A DNA stretch of 64,000 nt from contig QQVO01000015.1 in assembly GCA_003388505.1 (NCBI GenBank), forward strand, positions 1 through 64,000, in the 5' to 3' direction. Source of the DNA: Planctomycetota bacterium. GTDB lineage: Bacteria > Planctomycetota > Planctomycetia > Planctomycetales > Planctomycetaceae. Each line of letters opens with the position of its first letter. Position 1 is the first letter of the stretch. Below are positions 38,983-48,463 of the stretch, piece after piece. The position numbers and the translations under genes were made by a program. The notes under the pieces were generated by a model. That model was given only the letters and a program-made list of their open reading frames with translations, did no database searches and was not told the origin of the DNA.

Positions 38983-40368
38983 ATGACTCGCTGCCTCGCC
39001 TCCGCCGTCCTCACAATCTCACTGCTGGGAACCGCCTCGCCGGCGCCGGCCGAGGACGTCATCGACGTCGGCGCTCGCAGAGAACTCTTCGCCGACCGGT
39101 TCCTGGTCGACTCCCTCTCCGGCGACGCAACTCTCCGCCTGCATCAACCCCAGCCGCAGGAAGTCGTCCTCGTCACCGACGAGCCCTGGGAAGGCAACAC
39201 CTGCGCGTATTACACCATCTTCCAGGACGGCGACCTCTACCGCATGTACTATCGCGGCTCCCACTGGGACGAAGTGGCAAAGAAGGCGACCCACAAAGAG
39301 GTTGTCTGCTATGCCGAAAGCACTGACGGCGTCAATTGGAAAAAGCCGAAGCTCGGCCTCATCGAGTTCGAAGGATCGAAGGAGAACAATATCGTCTGGA
39401 ACGCGCAGGGTTCGCACAACTTCACCGCCTTCAAGGACGAAAACCCGAACTGCCCCGACGAATCTCGCTACAAGGCGCTCGCCGGCGGCCGCAGTGGGCT
39501 GTTCGCCATCCACTCTCCCGACGGCATCCACTGGTCCCTGATGACCGATGAACCGGTGATTACCAAGGGCGCGTTCGATTCGCAGAATCTCGCCTTCTGG
39601 GATCCGCATGCCGAAATCTACCGCGAATACCACCGCGAATTCCGCGGCGTCCGCGACATCATGACCGGCACCTCCAGCGACTTCCTGCACTGGACCGAAC
39701 CGGAATTCCTTGACTACGGGGACCAGCCGCTCGAGCATCTCTACACGAATGCCATCCGCAACTACCCCCGCGCCCCCCACCTGCTGATCGGCTTCCCGAC
39801 GCGCTACCTTCCCAAAGAACAGTCCGTGGAACCGACCTTCATGGTCAGCCGCGACGGACAGAACTTCCACCGCTGGACCGAACCGGTCATTCCCCAATCC
39901 GCCCCCGAAGACCGCGCCGGCAACCGCAGCAACTACATGACCTGGGGTCTGCTCTCGCTGCCGGGCGCTGACGACGAATACTCCGTCTACGCCACCGAAG
40001 CCTACTACACCGGCCCCGACAGCCGCGTCCGCAGGTTTACGTTTCGCGTCGACGGATTCACCTCCCTCTTCGCTCCCGAATCGGGCGGCGCGCTGGTGAC
40101 AAAACCGCTCAGCTTCGACGGCAACAGCCTCGAAGTGAACTACCGCGCAACCGACGGCGGCAGCTTGAAGATCGAAATCCAGGACACAGACGGAAACCCG
40201 CTCGACGGTTACGCAGCCGACGACTGCACCCCCCTCACCGGTGATGAAACCGCCGCCATCGTGAAGTGGTCCGGCGGTTCGGACGTCACCGACCTCGCCG
40301 ACGAACCGGTCCGCCTCCGCTTCGTCTGCAACAACACCGACGTCTACTCGTTCCGCTTCACAGAATAA
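38983..40368 (+). CDS. Exported beta-propeller protein, glycosidase-like
   Basis: A 461-residue exported protein; signal MTRCLASAVLTISLLGTASP with cleavage near APAE. The body looks like a five-bladed beta propeller of the glycoside hydrolase type (GH32/GH43/GH130-like), with VVCYAESTDGVNWKKPKLGL, IHSPDGIHWSLMTD and FMVSRDGQNFHRWTEPV, recurring S/T-DG-x-x-W blades. A separate C-terminal beta domain begins near residue 370. Such proteins bind or cleave sugars; no active-site triad could be assigned, so catalysis is unproven. ATG 38983 has GAGGAGA upstream. Confidence 0.75.
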   Translation: MTRCLASAVLTISLLGTASPAPAEDVIDVGARRELFADRFLVDSLSGDATLRLHQPQPQEVVLVTDEPWEGNTCAYYTIFQDGDLYRMYYRGSHWDEVAKKATHKEVVCYAESTDGVNWKKPKLGLIEFEGSKENNIVWNAQGSHNFTAFKDENPNCPDESRYKALAGGRSGLFAIHSPDGIHWSLMTDEPVITKGAFDSQNLAFWDPHAEIYREYHREFRGVRDIMTGTSSDFLHWTEPEFLDYGDQPLEHLYTNAIRNYPRAPHLLIGFPTRYLPKEQSVEPTFMVSRDGQNFHRWTEPVIPQSAPEDRAGNRSNYMTWGLLSLPGADDEYSVYATEAYYTGPDSRVRRFTFRVDGFTSLFAPESGGALVTKPLSFDGNSLEVNYRATDGGSLKIEIQDTDGNPLDGYAADDCTPLTGDETAAIVKWSGGSDVTDLADEPVRLRFVCNNTDVYSFRFTE

Positions 40369-40387
40369 ATCAACAAAAGCCAGCCCC

Positions 40388-40420
40388 CGTTTAGCCGCGA
40401 CTCGCAGGGGAGCGCTCCGC
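40388..40420. repeat. Shared intergenic motif (gtttagccgcgac...caggggagcg), copy 2
   Basis: cgtttagccgcgactcgcag followed by gggagcgctccgc, matching 26832-26866. A hairpin follows at 40442-40477 (stem ccggggct/agccccgg). Confidence 0.6.
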
Positions 40421-40523
40421 ACTCAAAACAACGATGGGTGGCCGGGGCTGGACTGAGCGAAGCGAGGGAAGCCCCGGTTATCCGGCCGCGACCAGACGCC
40501 GCCACGATGAAGTGCCACTGGCA

Positions 40524-41939
40524 CTAGAACAGCGAAACAATCGGCCGAGAATCGGCCAGCAGGTTGTACCGCCGGCCGTCAGAGTCGATCTCCTCGAGAT
40601 CGTGTACACCCATCGCGTGGTACACGGTCCGTGTGACGTCCGCCGGCGAGACGACGTTGGCGTCGGGCCACTCCGCGAACTTGTCGCTGGCCCCGTACGT
40701 CTGTCCGCCGCGAATCCCGCCTCCGGCCAGCACGTCCGTCAGGCAATGCGTCCAGTGGTCCCGGCCGGCACCGCTCACCCCGCCCGAACGCGGGTCGCCG
40801 ATCTTCGGCTTCCGGCCCATCTCGCTGGTCACCATCAGCAGCGTCTCATCGAGCAGACCACGCTCCGAGAGGTCTTCGATCAAAGCCGAGAATCCCCGGT
40901 CGAACTCCGGCAGCAGGTAATCCTTGAGGCAGCCGAAGTTGTTCCCGTGGGTGTCCCACCCGCCGGCGCTCTTGCATTTCGAATTGAGCTGTTCATTCTC
41001 TTTCCAGAAGACGGTGACAAACGGCACGCCCGCTTCCACGAGCCGACGGGCCAGGAGCAGGCTCATCCCGTTCACCGTTTCGCCGTACCGGGCTCGCAAC
41101 TCGGCCGGTTCCGAAGCCACGTCGAACGCGGCCGTGGTCTTTGAAGACGACAGCAGCGACACAGCCCGCTCCTGCTGACGGCTCCATGTTCGCACCTGCG
41201 CATCGTGCTCAAAGTCACGCCGCGCCGCATCCACCGTGTCCAGCAGTTGCCTGCGATCCAGCAGTCGCCCGGCGTCCACGTCTGCTTCCAGCACCAGCGC
41301 CGGCGCATGAAACTCCAGCGGCTTCTCCACGCTCCCGTTCAGATAGAGCGGGTCATACTCCACGCCGAGCCTCGCGGCGAACTGGCCGGGACGGGTGTAC
41401 GGCGCCTTGCTCGGCTTGTGTGGCAGCGTCATCGCATTGGGAAGATCGCCGCCTCCGGAACGGCGGGACGCGACGACCGATCCCATAAACGGCCAGTCGT
41501 CGGGAAACGGCGTCCGATTGTTCCCCAGCGTCACGAATGACGGATCAGGCGCATGCCCCGTCAGGTTGTGATAGTACCCCCCGTGATGATCGTTCGTGTT
41601 GACCGTCCCGGCCACCGAGTTCAACAACGCCAGATGATGCGCCTGCGTCGCCAACAGCGGCAGATGCTCACACAGCGTCACTCCCGGCGCTGTTGTCGAG
41701 ATCGGGTTGAACGGACCCCGATACTCCTGCGGCGCCTTCGGCTTCAGATCCCACATGTCAATGTGCGACGCCCCGCCGCACAGAAAAAACAGAATCGTCG
41801 ACTTCGCCGTCCCCCCGGCCTGTGCGTCCACCCGGCCCTCAGCCGCTGAACTGACGCCGCGACCAAACGACATCCCGGCCAAACCGGCCGTCGATGCCAC
41901 CAGAAACGATCTGCGAGGAATACGGCGCATCTGATTCAC
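40524..41939 (-). CDS. DUF1501 Tat-exported protein (GRDHW subtype)
   Basis: A 471-residue DUF1501 protein with a twin-arginine signal (PRRSFLVASTAGLAGMSFGRG). Hallmarks are FFLCGGASHIDMWDLKPKAP, LLNSVAGTVNTNDHHGGYYH, VTSEMGRKPKIGD and GRDHWTHCLTD. Start is the GTG at 41939, preceded by GGAGAGA six bases away; the ATG at 41930 would put that site too far. It lies 78 bases downstream of the next DUF1501 gene on the same strand, so the two probably form an operon. Both belong to the GRDHW subtype. Confidence 0.9.
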   Translation of the reverse strand: MNQMRRIPRRSFLVASTAGLAGMSFGRGVSSAAEGRVDAQAGGTAKSTILFFLCGGASHIDMWDLKPKAPQEYRGPFNPISTTAPGVTLCEHLPLLATQAHHLALLNSVAGTVNTNDHHGGYYHNLTGHAPDPSFVTLGNNRTPFPDDWPFMGSVVASRRSGGGDLPNAMTLPHKPSKAPYTRPGQFAARLGVEYDPLYLNGSVEKPLEFHAPALVLEADVDAGRLLDRRQLLDTVDAARRDFEHDAQVRTWSRQQERAVSLLSSSKTTAAFDVASEPAELRARYGETVNGMSLLLARRLVEAGVPFVTVFWKENEQLNSKCKSAGGWDTHGNNFGCLKDYLLPEFDRGFSALIEDLSERGLLDETLLMVTSEMGRKPKIGDPRSGGVSGAGRDHWTHCLTDVLAGGGIRGGQTYGASDKFAEWPDANVVSPADVTRTVYHAMGVHDLEEIDSDGRRYNLLADSRPIVSLF

Positions 41940-42017
41940 TTATCTCTCCAAAGCCCGCCGGCTGCGACCGGCGGGTTCGCCACTGCTTCCCACCACCTTA
42001 ACTGATTCGACCACCAC

Positions 42018-43463
42018 TCAAGCCAGAATCCCTTCAATCGGCCTCCCCCCGTGATCAATCGGCGTGGGCCGGCCGGTCGGGTCCGGGACGCGTGTTTCGT
42101 AGTCGATTCCCAGGCAGTGGTAGATCGTCGCACAGATGTCCGACGTGCTCACAGGATTATCCGTCACGTAAGCCGCCTGGCTGTCCGACGCACCGTACAC
42201 CGTCCCGCCGCGAATGCCCGCCCCGGCGAACAGCGCACCGTAGCATTGCGTCCAGTGGTCCCGCCCTGCGTTACCGTTCACGCGCGGCGTGCGGCCCATT
42301 TCGCTCATCACCACCACCAGCGTCTCATCCAGCAGGCCGCGATCCTGCAAGTCATTAATCAGCGCCGAATACGTCTGGTCGAGTCCCGGCAGCTTGTTGT
42401 CCCGCAGGATGCTGAAGTTATTCCGATGCGTGTCCCACGCGTCGTAGTCGATGTTGACCGGCCCCCAGAACAGGTCCCACGTGACGTTGACGAATCGCAC
42501 GCCCCGCTCAACCAGCCGCCGCCCGATCAGCGAACACTCTCCGAACAGCGTGCGCCCGTAGCGGTCCCGCAGTTCGTCCGGTTCCGACTCCACGTCGAAT
42601 CCTTCCTTCAGCGCGCTCGAAGTCAGCAGGTTGTACGCCAACTGGTAATTGCGGTTCAGCCCCTCAACGGCCTGTGTCTGCTCCAGCCGGCGAATTCGAT
42701 CGTCGAACTGCGCCTGCAGCGTTCGCCGCGCATTCAGCCGATCAATCGACAGTCCTTCCAGCGGCTGCGATGACGGAATTCGTGGTGACCCATGAACCAC
42801 CTGCGGAGTGCCGGGAGCAGGAGCGGGAGCATCCGGCGCCTTGAACGGATCGCACTCCGTCGTCAGCGCGTCGTACTTGTGCCCGAGAAACCCCCCGTAA
42901 GGACCGGGCCGCCGGATTCCCTGGCCCCAGCCGAGATAGCACGGCATGTACACGTAGTCCGGCAGACCGCCATTGCCGCGGCCTTCCTTCAGCCGCAGAT
43001 ACTCGCACACCGACCCCATGCTGGGCGGGTAGCTCTCCTTGGTCGTCGTGTTGTCGGTGAGCGGGATCTCATACCCGGTGTAGGTCGGCAACGTATTGTG
43101 GCAGCCCGCCTGATGCGTCACCGAGCGGACCACCGCCGCCGTTTGCATCGTTTGTGCCATCTGTGGCAGATGCTCACAGACCTGCAATCCAGGAACCGTC
43201 GTCGAGATCGGCTTGAACTCGCTCCGCACACCGTCCGGCGCTTCCGGCTTGAGATCAAACATGTCCTGTGTCGCCGCTCCCCCGAGCAGGAACAGCAGAA
43301 TCACATTCTTCGCCGGGCCCTCCGCCTGTTGACCGGCTTCATTTGCTGAGAGCAACTGCGGCAGGCCGAAGCCCCCCAGCGCAGACAAGGCCCCCGCATG
43401 CAACGTTTCGCGCCGCGTCAAACCGTCGCAGCAACGCCTCGGGCTTCCCAGCACTGAAAACAT
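42018..43463 (-). CDS. DUF1501 Tat-exported protein (GRDHW subtype), tandem partner
   Basis: A 481-residue DUF1501 protein with signal LTRRETLHAGALSALGGFGLP. Hallmarks are LFLLGGAATQDMFDLKPEAP, VVRSVTHQAGCHNTLPTY, VMSEMGRTPRVNGNAGRDHW and TSDICATIYHCLGID. The ATG at 43463 follows GGGAA; an upstream TTG frame at 43475 is not needed. It is transcribed divergently from the second PSD1 gene (43722) and co-directionally with the DUF1501 gene at 40524. Both duplicates differ substantially from each other, so duplication is old. Confidence 0.9.
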   Translation of the reverse strand: MFSVLGSPRRCCDGLTRRETLHAGALSALGGFGLPQLLSANEAGQQAEGPAKNVILLFLLGGAATQDMFDLKPEAPDGVRSEFKPISTTVPGLQVCEHLPQMAQTMQTAAVVRSVTHQAGCHNTLPTYTGYEIPLTDNTTTKESYPPSMGSVCEYLRLKEGRGNGGLPDYVYMPCYLGWGQGIRRPGPYGGFLGHKYDALTTECDPFKAPDAPAPAPGTPQVVHGSPRIPSSQPLEGLSIDRLNARRTLQAQFDDRIRRLEQTQAVEGLNRNYQLAYNLLTSSALKEGFDVESEPDELRDRYGRTLFGECSLIGRRLVERGVRFVNVTWDLFWGPVNIDYDAWDTHRNNFSILRDNKLPGLDQTYSALINDLQDRGLLDETLVVVMSEMGRTPRVNGNAGRDHWTQCYGALFAGAGIRGGTVYGASDSQAAYVTDNPVSTSDICATIYHCLGIDYETRVPDPTGRPTPIDHGGRPIEGILA

Positions 43464-43721
43464 GATCGTTCCCAAAACAGGTTCTCGTCGACGCCTATCA
43501 TATCAGCGACAATTGATCGGTACAAAGGGATTCTGTAAATGGACAATGGTCGATGGAATTCGAATTCAGTTGGCGAGCCCCGAGGCGTCAGCCCGGGGAT
43601 CCCCCGCACCTCAATCGGCCCGCGCTCCCACACCGTTGCACGTCGCGCCGCACAGAAGCTGTAATATCAGCAGACGATAACGACAACCGGATGTCCGGAC
43701 TGACGCCACCGACAGACCATC

Positions 43722-46700
43722 ATGTCTATCAATCGACGCTCCATTCTCATCGCTGCGATCGCCCTCACCGCGATCCAACCGCTTGCAGCCGACGACGCTC
43801 CAGACTTCGCCCGCGAAGTCCGGCCGATCCTCGCGAAGAACTGCTTCAAATGTCACGGACCCGACGACGAGACGCGAGAGGCCGGCTTTCGCATCGACCT
43901 CGCCGAGAGCGTCCGCACAGAGGCCGACTCGGGCGCCGTGCCGATCACTCCCGGCGACCCGGCAGCCAGCGAAGTCATCCGCCGCATCTTCGCGGACGAT
44001 CCCGCCGAACGGATGCCTCCGGCCGACTCAAACCTTCAACTCACCGAAAATGAACAGCACACAATCCGCCGATGGGTCGCCGCCGGCGCCGAATACTCCC
44101 CGCATTGGGCCTTCGTGCGTCCCGTCAGACCCGAAATCCCCCCGGTCGCGGACGAGAACTGGCCGCGAAACCAGATCGACCACTTCATCCTCGCTCGACT
44201 GGAGCAGGAGGGTCTCGCCCCGTCACCTCCGGCCGATCGGTATACACTCATCCGCCGCGTCTCGCTCGACCTCATCGGCCTCCCGCCGACTCCCGAAGAG
44301 GTCGACGCGTTCGTCAACGATCAAACCGAGGGAGCATACCAGAGACTCGTCGACCGCCTCCTCAGATCGCCCCACTACGGTGAACGCTGGGCCCGCCGCT
44401 GGCTCGATCTCGCCCGCTACGCCGACACCAACGGCTACGAGAAAGACCGGCCCCGCTCGATCTGGCCCTACCGCGACTGGGTCATCGACGCGCTCAACGA
44501 CGACATGCCGTTCGACCGGTTCACGATCGAACAACTCGCCGGCGACATGCTCCCCGGCGCCACCGTCGAGCAGCGGATCGCCACCGGTTTCCATCGCAAC
44601 ACGATGCTCAACGAAGAGGGCGGCATCGACCCGCTCGAGTTCCGTTTCCACGCCATGACCGACCGCGTCGCAACCACCGGAACCACCTGGCTGGGACTCA
44701 CCCTGGGCTGCGCCCAATGCCATACGCACAAGTACGATCCAATCTCTCACCGCGAGTATTACCAGTTGATGGCGTTTCTCGATAACGCCGACGAACCGGA
44801 ACTCGACCTCCCCGATCCGGCCCTCGAGGAACAGTATCAACAACAACTGGAACAGGCCGATCAACTCCTCGCCGGCCTCGGTTCAACGATCGATGATCCC
44901 CGACCGGAAAACGAACGCCGCCGGGAGGCTGTCGACCGCGAGTTCGCTGCCTGGCTGGAGCAGCAGCGCGAGCAAACGGTCGACTGGACTCCGCTTACGC
45001 CCGTCGCGATGTCCTCCAACCTGCCGCTGCTCACGCTCGAAGAGGACAACGCCGTGTTCGTCTCCGGCGACACCACCAAGCTCGACACCTACCAACTCAG
45101 GTATCGACCGGAGCTGGAAGGAATCACAGCCGTTCGCCTGGAAGCGCTGCCGGACGATCGGCTGCCCGCTCACGGCCCGGGAATGACCTATTACGAAGGC
45201 ACGAAGGGAGACTTCTTCCTCGGCGAATTCGAACTCACCGCCGACGGCACTCCGGTCGTAATCGCCGATGCGAGCGAGAGCTACGCCGAAAACCGGTTCG
45301 GCGCCAACCCGGTCTCCGCCGCACTCTGCACCGACGGGAACGTGCAGACCGGCTGGTCGGTGCATGGCAGAATCGGAGAGCGCCACACCGCAGTCTTCCT
45401 GTTGCAAGAGCCGCTGGGAAAATGCGACGAACTGAAACTCAAGATGATCTTCGGCCGCCACTTCGCGAGTTCGCTCGGCAAGTTTCGGCTCTCCGCAACC
45501 ACCGATCCCCGCAGGGCACAGGCGCGCGACTTGACCGAAGAGGTCGAATCGCTGCTCGCGCTGCCTGATGGCGATCTTGACGAAGCACAACTGCAGACCC
45601 TGCGAACGGCGTTCCTCCTGCAGGCCCCCGAACTTGCCGAGCAAACGCAGCAGATCCGTCACCTCCGCAAACGCCCAGCCGCCGTCACCACTCTCGTGAT
45701 GCTTGAGCGGCCGCCGGAGAATCCACGTCCCACGCACATTCATCACCGCGGCGAATTCCTGCAGCCGACCGAGCCGGTCGTACCCGCCGTCCCCGGCTTT
45801 CTTGCCGATGACGACGCCGCCTCTGTGAAAACTCGGCTCGATTTCGCGCGCTGGATCGTCTCCTCGGACAATCCACTCACGGCGCGCGTCGCCGTCAACC
45901 GGCAGTGGGCCGCGTTCTTTGGAAGGGGCATTGTCGGCACGCAGGAGGACTTCGGCATCCAGGGCGATCCGCCGACGCACCCCCAACTGCTCGACTGGCT
46001 GGCCGTCGAACTCATGGAGGACGGCTGGTCCATGAAGCGGTTGCACAAGCTGATCGTCATGAGCGCCGCTTACCGTCAGTCATCGATCGTGTCTCCCGAA
46101 CACCTGGAGGCAGACCCCGGCAATCGCCTGCTCGGCCGCGCGCCGCGCATCCGGCTGGAAGCCGAAGTTCTTCGCGACTCGATTCTCACCGCCAGCGGAT
46201 TGCTCTCACCAAAGATCGGCGGACCGAGCGTCTACCCGCCGCAACCGGCAAGCGTCACCTCCGAAGGCACCTACGGCGCACTGCCGTGGACGGCCAGCGA
46301 AGGCGAGGACCGGTATCGCCGCAGTCTCTACACGTTCAGCAAGCGAACGGCCCCCTTCGCCATGTATGCCACCTTCGACGGGCCCAGCGGAGAGGCCTGC
46401 GTCGCACGTCGCGACAAATCGAACACTCCCCTTCAGGCGCTCACTCTCCTCAATGACCAAATGTTCATCGAAGCGTCACAGGCCCTCGGCCGCGAATTCG
46501 CAATGGCCGGCGGTCCGGTCGAGGATCGGATGACACGACTGTTCCGCCGCTGCCTCACGCGGCCGCCAGGCGCCGAAGAAGTCGCCGACCTCACGCAATT
46601 CTTTGAATCGCAACTCACCCGCTTCGAGTCCGGCGAACTCGACGCAGCAGTCGTTTCCGGCGAAGGCGAAGCCGACCCCACCACCCGCGCCGCCTGGACC

Positions 46701-46751
46701 GTCACCGCCCGAATCCTGCTCAACCTCGACGAAATGGTTATGCGCCCGTAG
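43722..46751 (+). CDS. PSD1-type cytochrome c protein (DUF1549/DUF1553), discoidin-like insert
   Basis: A 1009-residue exported protein with the same plan as the gene at 23679: haem motif C41-F-K-C44-H45, DUF1549 (IRRVSLDLIGLPPTPEEVDA), a second CxxCH at C330-H334, and DUF1553 at the C-terminus (PLTARVAVNRQWAAFFG, KSNTPLQALTLLND). It lacks the LamG domain; instead residues about 420-600 hold a different beta domain (NRFGANPVSAALCTDGNVQT, TDGNVQTGWSVHG), resembling F5/8 type C sugar-binding modules. The signal is IAAIALTAIQPLAADD. It is divergent from the two DUF1501 genes. TAG stop is provided by a class II palindrome. Confidence 0.92.
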   Translation: MSINRRSILIAAIALTAIQPLAADDAPDFAREVRPILAKNCFKCHGPDDETREAGFRIDLAESVRTEADSGAVPITPGDPAASEVIRRIFADDPAERMPPADSNLQLTENEQHTIRRWVAAGAEYSPHWAFVRPVRPEIPPVADENWPRNQIDHFILARLEQEGLAPSPPADRYTLIRRVSLDLIGLPPTPEEVDAFVNDQTEGAYQRLVDRLLRSPHYGERWARRWLDLARYADTNGYEKDRPRSIWPYRDWVIDALNDDMPFDRFTIEQLAGDMLPGATVEQRIATGFHRNTMLNEEGGIDPLEFRFHAMTDRVATTGTTWLGLTLGCAQCHTHKYDPISHREYYQLMAFLDNADEPELDLPDPALEEQYQQQLEQADQLLAGLGSTIDDPRPENERRREAVDREFAAWLEQQREQTVDWTPLTPVAMSSNLPLLTLEEDNAVFVSGDTTKLDTYQLRYRPELEGITAVRLEALPDDRLPAHGPGMTYYEGTKGDFFLGEFELTADGTPVVIADASESYAENRFGANPVSAALCTDGNVQTGWSVHGRIGERHTAVFLLQEPLGKCDELKLKMIFGRHFASSLGKFRLSATTDPRRAQARDLTEEVESLLALPDGDLDEAQLQTLRTAFLLQAPELAEQTQQIRHLRKRPAAVTTLVMLERPPENPRPTHIHHRGEFLQPTEPVVPAVPGFLADDDAASVKTRLDFARWIVSSDNPLTARVAVNRQWAAFFGRGIVGTQEDFGIQGDPPTHPQLLDWLAVELMEDGWSMKRLHKLIVMSAAYRQSSIVSPEHLEADPGNRLLGRAPRIRLEAEVLRDSILTASGLLSPKIGGPSVYPPQPASVTSEGTYGALPWTASEGEDRYRRSLYTFSKRTAPFAMYATFDGPSGEACVARRDKSNTPLQALTLLNDQMFIEASQALGREFAMAGGPVEDRMTRLFRRCLTRPPGAEEVADLTQFFESQLTRFESGELDAAVVSGEGEADPTTRAAWTVTARILLNLDEMVMRP

Positions 46752-46774
46752 GACAGGCTTTCAGCCTGTCCTAC
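46748..46774. repeat. GTAG-type palindrome (class II), perfect copy at the PSD1 stop
   Basis: A perfect palindrome: GTAGGACAGGCT, loop TTC, AGCCTGTCCTAC. TAG at 46749-46751 is the stop codon of PSD1. Same class as 13615-13638 and 13758-13782. Confidence 0.85.
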
Positions 46775-46948
46775 AGTCAAAACGCGTTCTCCGTCTTTCC
46801 CCATCGGCAGCCCTGAAGGAAGTTCGATTAGAACGCGAATGTCGCGGATCCGGCGGATGGGCGCGAATCTGATACGATTCGTTACGGGATACGGAAATAC
46901 TCGGACCGCATTCGATTCGTTGCCGGCGGCGTACAGACCATCGAAGAC

Positions 46949-46976
46949 AATCAGCGAGAATCCGTCCAATCCGCGG
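46949..46976. repeat. Shared intergenic motif (caatcagcga...tccgcg), copy 2
   Basis: Matches 38761-38788. It ends at the 3' edge of the C45 acyltransferase gene. Confidence 0.5.
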
Positions 46977-46977
46977 C

Positions 46978-48285
46978 CTATTGAGCGGCCCCCGCCACCA
47001 GCGGAATCTCCCGGCTCTCCATGTCAGGCGTGCGCTCCAGCAGTTCGCTCAACTGGAACGCGTGATAAGGCTGCTCGGCAGCAGGCTGCTTGTCGGTGGT
47101 GGCGTTGGCGACCCAGAAGCGGGTGGTCTCCGGCTCGAACAGGACGTTGTGCAGATTGGACTTCATGGCCACCCCGCGGTCCATCAACCGCAGGGCCGAC
47201 TCGGCCGTAAACGTCCCGTGACCCGCTTCGACGCGGCGGCAGAGTTCCGTGTACCGGTCGCCGGCCGAGAGCAGCGCGGCGTCCTCGACCGGGTTGGGCA
47301 GCAGCGGATGCGCTTCCCCAGGCTTGATGACGTCCATCACGTCCCACGAGGCTTCCATGCCGACCGCTTCATTCGTCTTGCCGTCGGCGACGACGTAGAA
47401 GTACTCGCAGGTGCGAGGAGTCTCGCGGTAGATCGTGAGGACTTCTTCCAGTGTGCGGCCTCGTTCGAGGGCGTCGCGGACGAGGAACGCCATCGGCATC
47501 CCCTGCCAGTGGCCGATGCCGCCGCCGCCCATCTCGCCGATCGAGACGTGCTCGGCGTTCATGCCGGTCACACTGCCGATGAACCCGGCGTAGGTGACGT
47601 TGACGAACGGGATCCCGCCTTCCGGCTCGGCCACGATCACGACGGCGTGATCCTGCAGGCCCCAGTCGATGGCGTAGTCAAGAACCCGTCCGTGGTAGAG
47701 GGTGCCGTCCTTGGTCGCGGAGTTCATGATCGCGAACCCGCTGCAGTGGAACAGTTCCGGAACGAAATTCGCGGTCTGCACGTCGCCCAGGTCCACTTCC
47801 GCGCCGGCGGCGAGGCCTTCCATCTCTTCGAAGAACCGGTCGGGGACGAACTTCCGCTGCATGGTGAGGATCGTCTGGATCGCATCGGACGGCTTCATCT
47901 CGATCGGACCGAGCTTGATCCGCTGGCCGTCGTTGACAGTGAGAATGCCTTCCAGGTTGCTGTGCACGCGTTCCTTAAGCAGCGCGCCGTGCTGGTAGCC
48001 CATCTCATAGGGCGTGCCCTTGAGGTGCAGCACGGGATAACCGTTGATCTCTTCCAGCCAGCCCTGACCGCAGCGGGCGATCGTCTCGCTCGCCGGCAAT
48101 CGCGCCGAGGCGGCGACGAGAACCAGCAGAACGAGCAGATGGGAGATCCTGAACGCCCGAATCACTGAGTGACCTGAAAGGGCTGTGCTTGCGCGTTGGC
48201 CGGAGCGCGACTCCGCACGAAACCCTGCCGGACCGGTGCTTCCGCAGGAACCGCTTAACCTGCAAACGGGTCGTTGACGAACCAT
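46978..48285 (-). CDS. C45 (AAT) family exported acyltransferase/amidohydrolase
   Basis: A 435-residue Ntn-hydrolase-fold protein of the C45/acyl-CoA:6-aminopenicillanate acyltransferase group. Family markers are GTPYEMGYQHGALL near the start and the nucleophile region LFHCSGFAIMNS, where C181 would become the N-terminal nucleophile after self-cleavage; DGTLYHGRVLDY and GFIGSVTGMNAEHVSIGEMG follow as in relatives. The ATG at 48285 has a strong GAGGAGA site five bases upstream, so an unusual 47-residue positively charged N-region before the hydrophobic signal (LLVLLVLVAASARLPA) appears genuine. Substrate unknown; family members act on amide bonds. Confidence 0.85.
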   Translation of the reverse strand: MVRQRPVCRLSGSCGSTGPAGFRAESRSGQRASTALSGHSVIRAFRISHLLVLLVLVAASARLPASETIARCGQGWLEEINGYPVLHLKGTPYEMGYQHGALLKERVHSNLEGILTVNDGQRIKLGPIEMKPSDAIQTILTMQRKFVPDRFFEEMEGLAAGAEVDLGDVQTANFVPELFHCSGFAIMNSATKDGTLYHGRVLDYAIDWGLQDHAVVIVAEPEGGIPFVNVTYAGFIGSVTGMNAEHVSIGEMGGGGIGHWQGMPMAFLVRDALERGRTLEEVLTIYRETPRTCEYFYVVADGKTNEAVGMEASWDVMDVIKPGEAHPLLPNPVEDAALLSAGDRYTELCRRVEAGHGTFTAESALRLMDRGVAMKSNLHNVLFEPETTRFWVANATTDKQPAAEQPYHAFQLSELLERTPDMESREIPLVAGAAQ

Positions 48286-48380
48286 GAGTTCTCCTCGTTA
48301 TGGCTTCTGCTGACGACCGGCCACGTCCGCGCCGGCGTCAGCAGCGATTATGCACGAGTGCCCGCAACTCCGCCAGTCGG

Positions 48381-48425
48381 AAAAAACAGTCCGCTCCCGA
48401 GATGATCGGGAGCGGACTTTCTTTC
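48381..48425 (-). terminator. Strong intrinsic terminator (bidirectional) of the pil operon
   Basis: A 13-bp perfect stem, AGTCCGCTCCCGA (48388-48400) with TCGGGAGCGGACT (48406-48418) and loop gatga. On the left is a run of six A, which is a U-tract when read on the minus strand from the pil genes; on the right is TTTCTTT. It can stop transcription in both directions and isolates the pil operon from the C45 gene. Confidence 0.9.
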
Positions 48426-48463
48426 AGGCATCGACTGTGCGCCGGTCAACCGGCGAAAGAGAC

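Noticed and set aside
39019-40422. Minus-strand open frame of 467 codons
   Set aside because: Antisense to the exported propeller protein, which has a signal peptide and recurring blade motifs.
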